64,000 bases of DNA from Dicaeum eximium (taxonomy: Eukaryota; Chordata; Aves; Passeriformes; Dicaeidae), in contig VWZP01005528.1 of NCBI GenBank assembly GCA_013396995.1, positions 1,033,922-1,097,921 of the forward strand, in the 5' to 3' direction. Of this stretch, positions 34,595 to 45,704 are shown piece after piece; position 1 is the first letter of the stretch, and the number at the start of each line of letters is the position of its first letter. Below the pieces are notes generated by a model. The model searched no databases and was not told where the DNA came from. It worked only from the letters and a program-made list of their open reading frames with translations. A program made the position numbers and the translations under genes.

Positions 34595-37500
34595 GTGAGT
34601 ACTCCTTTGCTTTGTTATCTGGGAGTGCATAATGTGTAGCTTAAAATTTGGGTTTCTTACTCATGTCACTTTTTCTAGGAATTAAAAGTATTAAAACCCT
34701 TATGCTTGTCCTCAGCCAGAAGAGAGGAAAGAGAGATTAGGCCAGACCTGCAGGTTTTACATGTGTTTGCCTTTCAGTGATGTTTGCCTTCAGTCTCGCT
34801 TGAAGCATCAGTGCTTTTGAAATTCCCTCAGATGAATGGCTATCCTCATAACTATTTTCTTACTGCTAAAGTTCTGTTAAAATAGAGTTCAACACGTCTT
34901 TTCATAATGATATTTCGGTTATGTAGAAAACTCCATAAATTAGGTGCAGAGTTAAACTATTTGAGACTACTCCACAGTTTTAGTTACCTACATGTTAGTT
35001 CTACACAGAACTGTGAAAAAGAAACTCTACCTTGTTTGTAAATTGATTTAGAGTACTCAGACTGAATTTGGGCTATTTTTACATAATGGGAAATCCAGTT
35101 GAAGTGCCATACATACATTATACCTAATTGCATGAAACCTGTTCTGTTGTAGTAATACAAGGAAACTGGATGCATATCAGCTGTTTGGAATGTACTCAAA
35201 GGAGCCATATTTGTTATTGTAAGTTATTTCCACAGGCAGTCAAATCTGATGCAGTCTGTTTGGGGTAATAATCTTACCTAGCCCAGTTTACTTTGGTCTT
35301 TTGAAGAGTTGTTGCACGCTGGCACAAGTTTACACTGGAGACTTCTGGGTAGTAACTTGGAAGATGACTCTTAGAAGCACAGCCTAAACTGAGACCCTAT
35401 TAGGATTCTTGCTTCTTTTCATTGATTTTTTCAAATCAGTTTTAGGACGTTACCAGCCTGTTCTGAGTCAGACACTGAGCCATTGCTGTGGAGTGTCTTT
35501 AAGGAAATGGTGTGGCACAGGCCACACCAGACCTATGGCCTTGGTCTGATGTTTTGAAAGTGTTATTTTCACTGTGTACTGAATTCACAAGTATCTCAAT
35601 TTAGGAAATGTTTATGCACTGCATAGGTTTTGAGGGTCTTTTTCCCTTGTTGGTAATAAAGAGACCAAAAAACTCGGTTAATGCTAGGCAGTCATGTACT
35701 CAGTTAGGTACTTCTCCCTTTGTGCTACATGCTGTATTGTCCTGTCTGCTATTTCAGATGATTTCACATGGCAGTGTTGTTTATAGACCAGTTTTGAATA
35801 GTAAAACTTTGTGGTGGGTTTATATCACTTCCCTAAAATACTTCCCATCTCAAACTATGACACACTTGAGGCACTTAAGTGAGATACTTGATATAAAAGT
35901 GAATTTAAATATGAAAGTATAGTTTATAGACAGTACACAGTGAAGAAGATAAGATAAATCAAAGTGGAGAGACTAAAAATGCAGTGCCTTGGTTTCTTCA
36001 GATAGCTGCCAGATAGCCTAATTTGAATTTAGGGCAGAAGAGCACATGCCAGAGTAAACTGGAAAATAAATAAGTAAACAAATCAGAAGAGTCAACACAG
36101 GTATGTGCTAAAGTAGTCAGACTTGTTACAAGAAGTGTGCTGTGCAGTAGTTAATAGCTAAAACATTCTTGAATTACAGCAGTTACCTCACAGAGCTCAT
36201 AAAAAACACTTAACATGGAAAACTGAAAAACAGTTCAGTAACTGGAGTTGTGCAGAGAAGACATGAGCAATTATATCCTGCTGGAGACCACAGTACTCCT
36301 GGATGTTGATGAACTCCAGAAATGAAAACTTTTAATGTAGGGAATTAGAACACAAAATGCTGCTTTGAACTGGAGAAATGCCAAAAGTTGATGAAGACCT
36401 GTGCTAAATAACATTATTTTTGGGAAGGAGAATTAAGTGTACAAGTAGCTAAGCAGATGTGGATGAATCCCAGTAGGCAGCTAAGTGCCACACAGCCACT
36501 TGCTCGCTCTTCCCTGGTTGGATAGGGGAAACAATTAGGCAAAAGTGAGAAAACTCAGGAGTTGAGGTAAAAGCAGGTTAAGGAGTAAAAGAAGATAGAG
36601 GAAAGTGATGCAAAAGCAGTCACTACCAGCCAGCCAGTGCACAGCCAGTCCCTGAGCCATGGCAACCCTGGAACACTGTCCCCCAGTTTTACTGCTGAGC
36701 ATGACATACTGTGTGGTGTGGAACATCCCTGAGGTCAGTGCAGGTCAGCTGTCCCAGTTTTGTTCCCTCCCTCCGTTGTTGTCTACCCACAATGTATTTG
36801 CTGGGTGGAAAGGGGTCAGGGAGAGAAAGGGAGAGAAACCCTTGATGCTGTGTAAGGTCCACTTAGAAATAGCTAAAATGTTACTGTGTTTGTAGTTCTG
36901 GCTTGGTCACAGATTCAAAACAAGGCACCACATGGACTGCTGTGAAGAGAATTAATTCCATCCCAGCCTGACCCAGTGTAACAGAGGATAACATTGCTAA
37001 ACAGTAATGCTGCAGGGAAGGCTGTATTTTGAAACAACTTTTCCATGTGCCACTTGAAAGAAGTCCTTATTGCAGTGTAATACACAGGCCCTCAGATAAT
37101 TATACTGGCCTCCTTGCTGCTCTTGAGGAATTCTCTGGAGTCATATTCAGTACAATGATTACACTTCAAGAAATGCAGAAATTGGGAACTGGATAGGTCA
37201 TGCTCTTTAAATTTACACTTCTGCTTATCTCCAGCTAAGTGGGAATATTAAAGTAAAGGAGTTGTTCTGTTAGACAACACCTGAAGAGGGTTGCAAAGTT
37301 TTTTTTGTCAGGTAGAAGGTAGCTGGAAAGAAGATTGCATTCGGTTATTTTTGTCACTAAGGCTTAATAAGATGGGAGGTTTAAGTCTGCTATTGGAATA
37401 AAGGTTGGAGACTTTGAACTACTTGAAAAAGTTACTTTAGAAACTCCAAGCCCTGTCACGTACTGTCTTTCAAGATGGTTGGGTAAACATTGAGGATCAA

Positions 37501-37742
37501 GAAAGTCTAAACTATCCCTGCCTTAGCATAAGCATAGATTAGACAGTTTCTGGGCAGCAGTGTTATTTGTGATTCAAAATGGGCTTTTGTAGAGGACTTA
37601 ATGTGCTTCTGATTTAATATTCCCTTCTGAAATTGGAGTGCTTTGCTGTTTCAAGAGACACTCATCCAGCAATTCCCTGGCTACTGCCAGTTGTTTCCAA
37701 TGCATGATTCAAAATCCTAACCTTTGTGTTTAACCACTGCAG
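34595..37742 (+). other. WAC: WAC intron 12
   Basis: AT-rich intron with donor gtgagt and acceptor ccactgcag. It contains the antisense solo LTR at 36458-36983. I see no gene elsewhere in it. Confidence 0.9.
36458..36983 (-). mobile_element. Solo LTR of an avian endogenous retrovirus
   Basis: A 526-bp block bounded by TGT on the left and ACA on the right. Read on the minus strand it begins tgttacactgggtcaggctggg, followed by ggaattaattctc, and contains the tgctcagcat word near 36700. I recognise this layout from common avian ERV LTRs. No internal retroviral sequence adjoins it, so it is a solo LTR left by recombination between LTRs. Flanking 5-mers (gcaga and gagga) match at only three of five positions, possibly a decayed target-site duplication. 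The open frames across it on both strands are not genes. Confidence 0.75.
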
Positions 37743-37870
37743 GCATCAAGATTACGTGAGGAAGCCCATAACATGGGAAGTGTGCATATGTCAGAAATTT
37801 GTACTGAATTAAAGAATTTAAGGTCTTTAGTTCGAGTATGTGAAATTCAAGCAACTTTGCGTGAGCAAAG
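37743..37870 (+). CDS. WAC: WAC coding exon (likely exon 13)
   Basis: The exon starts on a codon boundary and reads ASRLREEAHNMGSVHMSEIC, then TELKNLRSLVRVCEIQATLR and EQ. The heptad-like charged and hydrophobic pattern begins the C-terminal coiled-coil region that in the family contacts RNF20/RNF40. The 128 bp end two bases into an Arg codon. Donor is gtaagt at 37871, a near-perfect site. Confidence 0.97.
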
Positions 37871-40206
37871 GTAAGTGTGTGCTCTGTGCTTGTCTTCAGT
37901 TTTCAGGGTGTTATTAGAACTTCCATTCTTGCATTATTTTGCATGAGTTCTGTTCAGTGATGACTTCGTAAGTACACCAATACTTGCCATATCTGCAGGC
38001 TGTCTTCCCTGTGTACATTCTGCCTGTTTCCCTCCACTAAACAGAACCAGCTATGCAATTTCTGTATCTATTTTTACTTGGATAGAAAAGTAATATCTTT
38101 GCAGAAACCTTAGTGCATTACAAAGGACTGATGAACTGACAGTATTTCAGCATGCTTCTAGAGTATCAGCCCATACATAATGCATAGATCGCATAGGTAC
38201 ATGTCTGCACAGTTTATCCTGACCTGAAACACTACTGTTCATATGAGAGATTCAATAGGTCTAAAGCCAGAGCAAGTTTGAACAGGTCTAATTTACATCA
38301 CAAGTGAAGGAAAAATTCATGTTTGCTTATATAGCAAAGTAGATTTTGCTTCTCAAGTCAGCGATAGCAGGTGTCTTGTGTATTACTTCAGTGATACACA
38401 GCCACGCTTTTGAATACTTCTGTGCAAGGTTGGAAACTGTAATCATAAAATACATGCTCAAAATATTCACCAGTAGTCATGATTTTGTATCTGCTTTCAT
38501 ACTCTGTTTCCTCTTTCAATGATGTTATCCCATCTGTTAGGTCACACTACAGTTTGAATACAGTACTTCTGATTTACTATTTGAAGGCACCTTAATTGTG
38601 TTGCATGCTGTTAAAATAGCTGCATTTATTCTAGAAGCTCTTGCATTTTGGCAGTTAGTGAAACAGTCCTTTAGAAGCAGGCTATAATATATTTATAAAC
38701 CTTTCCCGATAAAGAATTGAAAATACCCATTCTTTCTGAAGCTTTATTTCATAACTTCAGTACATGGATTATGATTTCTGTAGTATATTTAATGAACAAC
38801 TTGGTTTATTACAGTCTTAATTTCCTGAGGTGTCATTTGTCTCTGACTGCACATTTGATCTGAAATAACATGTCAAATGTCATTGTTCAGCTCATTAAAT
38901 AGTACTTTCTTTCTTGTACACTTTGTATCCTTAAACTGTCAATGGATAATTATTATATGACTTTGAGCCTATAGTAACATGTATCTTTTATTTTTGCTGC
39001 AATCCCAAGGCTGTGGAATACAAAGCATAAGTAAACAAGTTGATGGGGGAGGCTTTTGCAAAGGATGGGATTATCAAAATCAATACATTTAAATGATACT
39101 ATTTCTGTACTTCTGCACAGAAGAGTGCTACTTAAATTTCTTCTAAGAAGGAACTTCATCTCTAGACAAAGCACATGCATTGTTTGAATCATAACTGACA
39201 GCATGTGAAAAGGCACTTTTCATTGACTGATATATTTTGTATGCCCATGCCTTGAGCTAAATTTTATCTTCTTGGTGTGTTTATATTAATATATTGTTTT
39301 CCACCTACTTTTCAGTAGAAAATTCATTTTTAATGAACTGGGCACATATTTCTAAGATGTTCCACAAAAGTGCTGAATTGATGATGCTTTTTCTGCATTT
39401 ATTAAAGTTGCTTCAGACGTCATAGAATATTTATATAAAACCTAAACTCTCCCTGAGTATTTTCTTATTTCACTGACATGTTTGTGTTACACTTCTGCAT
39501 CATGAAAAGTGGTTTCAAAATGTTCATTAAAAATTCTGGGAGACAGTCCTGTGAACCAGATGTTTGTTAGTTGTGGTAATTGCTTATGTCAGTTCAGAAG
39601 GAGAGGAAAAAAGATACAAAAAGATGTGAACAATATAATTTTTTTTAAGCAAGGCGTAGTTACAACTTTTTTTCTTAGATGCCCTTTAATGATGCCTTAA
39701 ATGTTTTTGAGATTGGAGCTTGCCGTAGAGACTACCATTAGCCACAGGGCCAAATACATTTAAAAAAGCGAGTGAGAAGAAAACTGACTTTTTTTTTTTT
39801 AAAAGAGCACTTTTGGTTGTTTTACAGTCTGGAAAACTGCATGACACAAGCATAATGCTGTTCTCCAGATTATTCAGTTACTTGGCTTACTTCCCAGTGT
39901 CCTGCTTTTTCTGGGAGATACATTTAAGTGAAGAGCAGACCTAAACATAGCTGTGTATCAGTCATAATAGAAATACAGCAACTTAGTTCTTTGAACTAAA
40001 GTGTTAAATGCACTGAGCCTTTGTGCATCTGCCTATGGCTGTAGGTTATTGAACAGATTGGGAATTAACTTGATATCTGGATATTTTAATGGGGCTCAGG
40101 AAATTGGTATCTTTCACTGAAATTGTAGACATACTTGTGTAGGTGCTTATTTAATGCATCTGTATAATGGAAATGTTTATACTAATTAATTTCTTTTCTC
40201 TTGCAG
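37871..40206 (+). other. WAC: WAC intron 13
   Basis: AT-rich last intron with strong donor gtaagt and acceptor ttctcttgcag. No gene or recognisable repeat family seen. Confidence 0.9.
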
Positions 40207-40276
40207 GATACTATTTTTGAGGCAACAAATTAAAGAACTTGAAAAGCTAAAGAATCAGAATTCCTTCATGGTGTGA
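40207..40276 (+). CDS. WAC: WAC terminal coding exon (likely exon 14)
   Basis: The exon completes the Arg codon and reads ILFLRQQIKELEKLKNQNSF then MV, followed by tga at 40274-40276. This is the end of the WAC coiled coil (about residues 618-644 in human numbering) and the invariant C-terminus. The Leu/Ile spacing (ILFLRQQIKELEKL) is typical of a coiled coil. The open frame ends exactly where the human protein does. Confidence 0.97.
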
Positions 40277-40631
40277 AAAATTGTAAACAATTGCACATGG
40301 TTTTGAGTACAGGAACTATTAAACTGATGCCCAGTCTTAACACTTTTGAGCTGCATTTGAGTAGACTTTGGACCGTTGAGCTGGGCAGAAAAAAAAGTTG
40401 ACATGGGGAAGGGGACAGGAGGGAGTCAAATTCAGGGGAAAGATACAAGAATGATTTGTAAAACCCTTGAAATGTAGATTTCTTGTAGATGTATTCTTCA
40501 CGTTGTAAATATATTTTGTAGAGTGAAGCCATGGGAAGCCATGTGTATCAGAGCTTAGACATCCAAAACTAATCAATGCTGAGGTGGCTAAATACCTAGC
40601 CTCTTACATGTAAACCTGTCTGCAAAATTAG

Positions 40632-40647
40632 CTTTCTTTTTTTTTTT

Positions 40648-40707
<60 letters not shown>
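40632..40707 (+). repeat. Long T (U) tract in the WAC 3' UTR
   Basis: About 75 bases that are all T except for a few C, transcribed as a U tract in the mRNA. Such tracts bind proteins of the HuR, TIA1 and PTB type in general; binding here is not shown. Length may vary between individuals or be unreliable in the assembly. Confidence 0.9.
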
Positions 40708-40708
<1 letters not shown>

Positions 40709-41247
40709 GTTAATTTATCATTCAGAAATTTTTCATTTCCTAAAGTTCAATGCAAGCGCCAGGCGATTTGTGTCTAAGGCTGCAACAGTTTGGGCAATGT
40801 ACAAAATACCACGAAACAAATGTTTCCACACTTGCACCGAGTCGAGAGCAGTGCTTCTCCATTTCTGTTTTACAGAGAAATGTTTTTCATCTTCTGTGTT
40901 CCATTTCCCCGTGAAATCCTAAATCTGATTTTATCAGCTTTTTAATGCTTCTAATTTTCTCTTTTCTTAAGGCACTGTTGCTATGGCACTTTTTCTATAA
41001 TCTTTTCATTCCTGTGTACAGTAGCTTAAAATTGCAGTGATTGAGCATAACCCACTTGTTTGTATAAATTATTGAAACGTATTTCCATTTGCACCCTGTA
41101 AGAATGGACTTAGAGTACTGCTGGGCATGTGTGCTGAAAGTACATTACTTGCTCAAATATAAGGAAATAGCCCAATGAACATGTTAACATGGTTGTGGGA
41201 GGGGAAAGAAGAAAAAAAGCTAGTCAGATGTGAATTGTATCTGTTGT

Positions 41248-41253
41248 AATAAA
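41248..41253 (+). promoter_or_regulatory. WAC: Proximal polyadenylation signal AATAAA
   Basis: Canonical hexamer in the WAC 3' UTR about 970 bases after the stop codon. T-rich sequence (tggttttcatttcctttgg) begins roughly 25 bases downstream. A plausible proximal cleavage site. Confidence 0.65.
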
Positions 41254-41686
41254 CATGTTAAAGCAAAGAAACACTGGTTTTCATTTCCTTTGGTCAACAC
41301 ATTAAAATTTGGTCTTTTTGGGGATTCTTTATTAGAACTGTTCTTGTTGAACATTTTTGTACTTAAATATTTCCTCAAGGGAGGTTTTGTTTAAAACTTG
41401 TAAACAGGAAAATATGTATAAAATATTTAAGGAAATATAAAATTCAACAAGGATGATTTAAGACACCTCCCCAACAGTTGTCATATGTTAACTCCTGGTT
41501 TACCTGTCTTGATATTATGACATTTCATTTCGAAGGATGTTTGTGTTGTAGCTAACTGTTTAAGTCTGGTGCTGACTGCTGTTCTTAACCATCACAAAAC
41601 GCTGAATTTGTGTAATTGGAGCAACTCACCGTTTGAAAATGGTGGAAAAGCTCAGCTTTGTATATTGTTTCCTAAAGTATATTAAA

Positions 41687-41720
41687 AATAAAAAAGAAAC
41701 TATTGCTACTACAAAATAAA
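41687..41720 (+). promoter_or_regulatory. WAC: Distal polyadenylation signals, two AATAAA
   Basis: Canonical hexamers at 41687-41692 and 41715-41720 lie 28 bases apart, followed by a T-rich segment. They most likely define the long WAC mRNA end. Confidence 0.65.
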
Positions 41721-44700
41721 CGTGGCTTTTTCTTTGCTTAAAAATGACAAATCGTGATGGCAGTACTAGTTTAGTATTTGTAGAGGTGTATATGTCACAG
41801 CAGTCTGTTAAGTAGGAAAGATAGTAGGAAATGGATTAAAAAAAACAACTTAATGATACAGGTGTTGACATGTGAACATGGGATGCTTTGTGTTTTCTTC
41901 CTAAAAAGTATTTTAGCACCAGAAATGGTACTCGATTTTTGTGTTGAGTGAGCTTGGACTGATTTTTAAAATCAGGTTTTCACCAGTGGAAGCTGAATGT
42001 TCTGATGTAACAAAACACTGAAAATGGAGCAAGTTGAAATACCTAACTAACAACAACAGTGGCAAGTTGGGACAGATTAACTTGTAATTTTTCATCACTT
42101 TTTAACCCAGTATGTTCTGTTGTGTTTCATATCCTGCAAATGTTTGATTTTTGTCAGAAAATGGGAGTTATCTGAATTAATTGGAACATAGATTGTTTCT
42201 GCGTTTTTAGAGGCCCAAGGCTGAGTGACAAAATTCTTCCTGAGACTTTCATATTTCCCTTGCATCCTATTTTTGGAAGTTGCCCAAGTGTAGAGAAATA
42301 GCATGTGAAGTACATGGGGGTGTGCAGGGGATCTCTCACCAGTGGCTGTCCTTAGTTTTGGTGTTTTGCTGTTTAGTTACTTGCTGAGACAAAGGTGGCT
42401 TCTATCTTAATAGATATGCTGGGTCTATTTTCCATGAGCTTATTTTGTTTCCTTTTGCTTGTTATATTGCCCTCTATAACGTCCTGTATCAATGAGCTTC
42501 AGAAGTTAATTTTATTTAGAGAAAATTACTTCGGATATTTTTTTAAACATGTATTTTGAATCAATTTTCTTATTCTTATGCTTAACTACTGCCTGTTGAT
42601 CTTGCAGTTTTGCAGAAGAGTATCCTTTCCAGCCTAAAAAATGCTAGTCTGTTTATCACTTGAAATTTTCACAAAGTACGAATGGTACAAATGGATAATT
42701 TGGGAGTCACAAGGATTAATGTGCCACTTTAACCCCCTCAAACCACCTGAATGAATACCCATCACACAGAGATGCTCTTTCTTCAGGTGATGCCCTCCCC
42801 AACTGCAGTCTGGTGACATGTCCACACCTCGTTGGATTCTGTATTTGCTCACCATGCAATAGTTTTCCTGCCCATCCTTCACACCCTACCTGGAGCTGTT
42901 GTTAGCTGAGGAGGGACAGCCTGCCCTCACAGCCCTTTGAGTAGTATTAGAGAAGTTAGGGAAGAGGATTGCAGGCACTGCTTTGAATTTGGCACTAACC
43001 AAAGAGTAGGTTAGGTTAAAGTCCTTCAGAATGGCTTCACTAAGATGCAAGTACAATCCTGGCCTTACTGTGTGATCTGGAGATGCTCTTCAGCTTCTGT
43101 AGTGGTGTGCCAAAGCCAGCATTCTGTAAACTCCTTGGGGAAAAAACACCGATTTTTCTCCCCCCTAACCAGTCTTATATCTGAAGCTGGACAAAAATGA
43201 GCAGGTGCACTGAGACCCATTAGTAGATTGCCAGCTTTTCATTAATTATCCATGCTGAAACTGATACTATCCCTCACACTGGTTAATTAAAGGGGCTTTA
43301 TTGAATTGCTCTACACCTGTAAGTCAAATCAATTGGAATTCCCCTGGATCAAACCTTGTATTTTTCCTAGGCAGGTGTTGAGAAGGTGTTGACTGGAGCT
43401 GTGGGATGTGTTTTCTGTATTAATTACTTAATAGAGGTGGTCAAGGAAAAGTTACGAGAAACTGGGGAAAGAACTATTGCATATGTTGCTCTTGATTTTC
43501 TTGTCATGCATTTGCTAAGCAGCTATTTAGTATAATAGAGCAACAGCCTTCAGAATCACTGAGGAGATTTGTCTGAGCTGGTACAGTCATACTGCAAGCA
43601 GTGCCATTGGGGTAGTACTTTATCAGATCTCGTGGCATGCTCAACTACAGCAGGAGCAGCTTAATATGATTATAAAATTACATGACTGATCCAAGGAATT
43701 CCTATTTTTACTTTATTGTTAAGGCACTCTGATACTTCTGTAAGTGAATGTATTCTTTTCACTGACCCTGATCTGAAGGTGCTGTGGTCAGCTGCTGAAT
43801 TTGCATTGACTTTCCCTGCCTACACTGATCTTCTGTAGCGATGCAGTTTTCTTTTCAGACTCGTTTTATTAATTGCATCTCTTTTGGTAGGAGCATCTTA
43901 TATTTTGGTGGATACTGGTGCTGTCTTTACTGTTGCAATTAAATATGTATTCAGAAAGAGTGTATAATTGAGGTCAGAAGAATTTTTAAAGCACACATTA
44001 TTTTTTGGAGCAGCCTCATTGCAGGACTATTCCCAAAGATGCTTGAGAAAATACTGGGTAGTTGTGCCATGCCTCCTAAGTCAGTGGGTCAAAGAAGGCC
44101 ATGTCTTATTGTCACCCTTTTATTCCAGTGTCACCTTGCCTGTGATGACAACCTGAGGACTTAGCAAAGCAGAGTCCTCTGTTGCTGTGGGTTTGGCTGC
44201 CATGGCCAGTACTGAATATTCTGCTGCAAGGAAGGAAGGAATGATGTACCCTGAGCATCCCTGCCATGGTGCCTCAGGGTACTCGTGAGTCCACTGTGTG
44301 TAGGGGGCAATCACTTCAGCTCTGTATCAGCACACAACTGTTCCATCTATAGTTAAATATCAAGTCCATTCTTGGAAGAATATGTCATCCTTACTGCTGA
44401 TCTGGAATAATATTCTGTCCTCAATCAATCAAATCAATCTTGTTTAGAGATACAAGATGATAGTGAGGCAAATCCGGATGTTCAAAAAGAATGCCTCAAC
44501 TTTCAGAAGTTTCCAGCAGAGGAATGCTCTGAGCTAAAGTGCCATTTCATTGACATCAGCACACTACTCTTCTGCCCATCGTTGCTGATTTATGATATGT
44601 AGAGGTCTATTTTCTTTTGGTTTTTGTTGTTTGTTTATATTATTTCTTAAGAATTTGAGCTTCTGATCTGGGAGGAAACTCTTCTGTTGCCTAGCAAAAG

Positions 44701-45620
44701 GAAAAAATCTCTTTTTTTTTGACAGTTGTTTTCCTGTACTCAGTCAAGCAAAAGCTTTCATTTGCAACTGAGATCCATGTAGATGTTGACTCCCGCAAAA
44801 AAAAAAAAATTTCAGCATTAGTTAGTTTTGGATTCCAGTTATACATCACTCTTTTTAGATACCTGTTAAGTTTATCTTCTGTCTCTGGTCTACAACAGAT
44901 GCTCGAAAAGATTCAGTCTTTCATAGCTATAGGCATCAGTTTTATCCTCCTAACCTTCATGGATGCCTGTGTTGCTGCTGCTGTACTAACCCATCTGGAA
45001 CTGTTTCCTAGATGCTCCTTGATACAGATTTCTGTATCTTCCAACTATGGCTTTTTTGCTTGGGGAGCCTGTCTGAGGGAAAGGACTGATGTAGACTCTC
45101 TGTTGCTCAAGGCTCCAGCTAGCTGAGAATCTCGAAGTCACAAAGCACTTTTCTCCTCCCTAATAAAGGCACTAGCCCACCTGATATAGGACTTTCTAGA
45201 GAATGAACTGTCAGGTTTTGTCTCCCATGGGATCTAGGAACATCCTAGGAAGTCTTGTTGCATCCTGGACGGGTCCTACCTGGAGCTGGTGGGCTGTGTG
45301 CAGCTGTACTGCAGGGCTTCACTCACCAGAGTTAGCACAGCAGGTTTGCAAACACAGCTTGAACAGCTTGATCTTTCCAGCAGTTACTCGGTATGTGTGA
45401 CAGTATTTTGTCACCTTCTGTTAGTCACACGTGCCAGAGAGCATTTGAAAAGGGATGCTTCCTATTCCTGCATGCAGTGCCACGCTCACAGACAAATCCC
45501 TGTGCTCCAGTTCGAAATCTCAGAATCTAGGTTGTGTAAAAGTGTGTTAATGTAGTGATGCTCAAAATGTTTAATTAGGCTCATCTTTCTTTTCACTGTG
45601 TATTATAAGAAAATCATTAA

Positions 45621-45704
45621 TGGAAAAAACTGTCACAGTGTTTTCCATGTGACAGTATGGAAGTGTGACAGTATGCTGATACAGAGGAGTCTTCTGTATC
45701 AGCA
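45621..45704. repeat. Cluster of short inverted repeats (hairpins)
   Basis: First hairpin: tggaaaa at 45621-45627 pairs with ttttcca at 45641-45647, and inside it actg pairs with cagt around a 3-base loop. Second hairpin: the 12 bases at 45674-45685 are perfectly complementary to 45693-45704 around a 7-base loop. A 12-base word, tgtgacagtatg, is repeated in direct orientation between them. Confidence 0.8.

Larger units (their letters stand above)
1..41740 (+). other. WAC: WAC gene, 3' part (exons 4-14, introns, 3' UTR)
   Basis: Eleven exons on the plus strand join in frame into about 554 residues that match vertebrate WAC from its Ser/His-rich N-terminal part through the WW domain to the coiled-coil end NSFMV. 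Family knowledge: WAC is a nuclear adaptor. Its WW domain binds the RNA polymerase II C-terminal domain and its coiled coil binds RNF20/RNF40, which promotes histone H2B monoubiquitination; roles in autophagy and mTORC1 regulation are also reported. Human WAC is 647 residues. Adding the roughly 91 residues of the missing first exons gives about 646, so the gene looks full length and intact. All introns are GT-AG and phases agree at every junction. The 5' boundary is outside the window, and the 3' end near 41740 is inferred from the last AATAAA. Confidence 0.96.
40277..41740 (+). other. WAC: WAC 3' UTR
   Basis: About 1.45 kb of AT-rich sequence follows the stop codon. It has a very long T tract (40632-40707) and AATAAA hexamers at 41248, 41687 and 41715. 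The distal end is placed about 20 bases after the last hexamer, where T-rich sequence (ggctttttctttgc) could act as the downstream element. Shorter 3' UTRs ending near 41270 are also possible. Confidence 0.75.

Noticed and set aside
44719..45126. Plus-strand open frame of 135 codons with hydrophobic stretches.
   Set aside because: No recognisable domain, promoter or splice signal. It contains an A run coding Lys and fits chance in AT-rich intergenic DNA.
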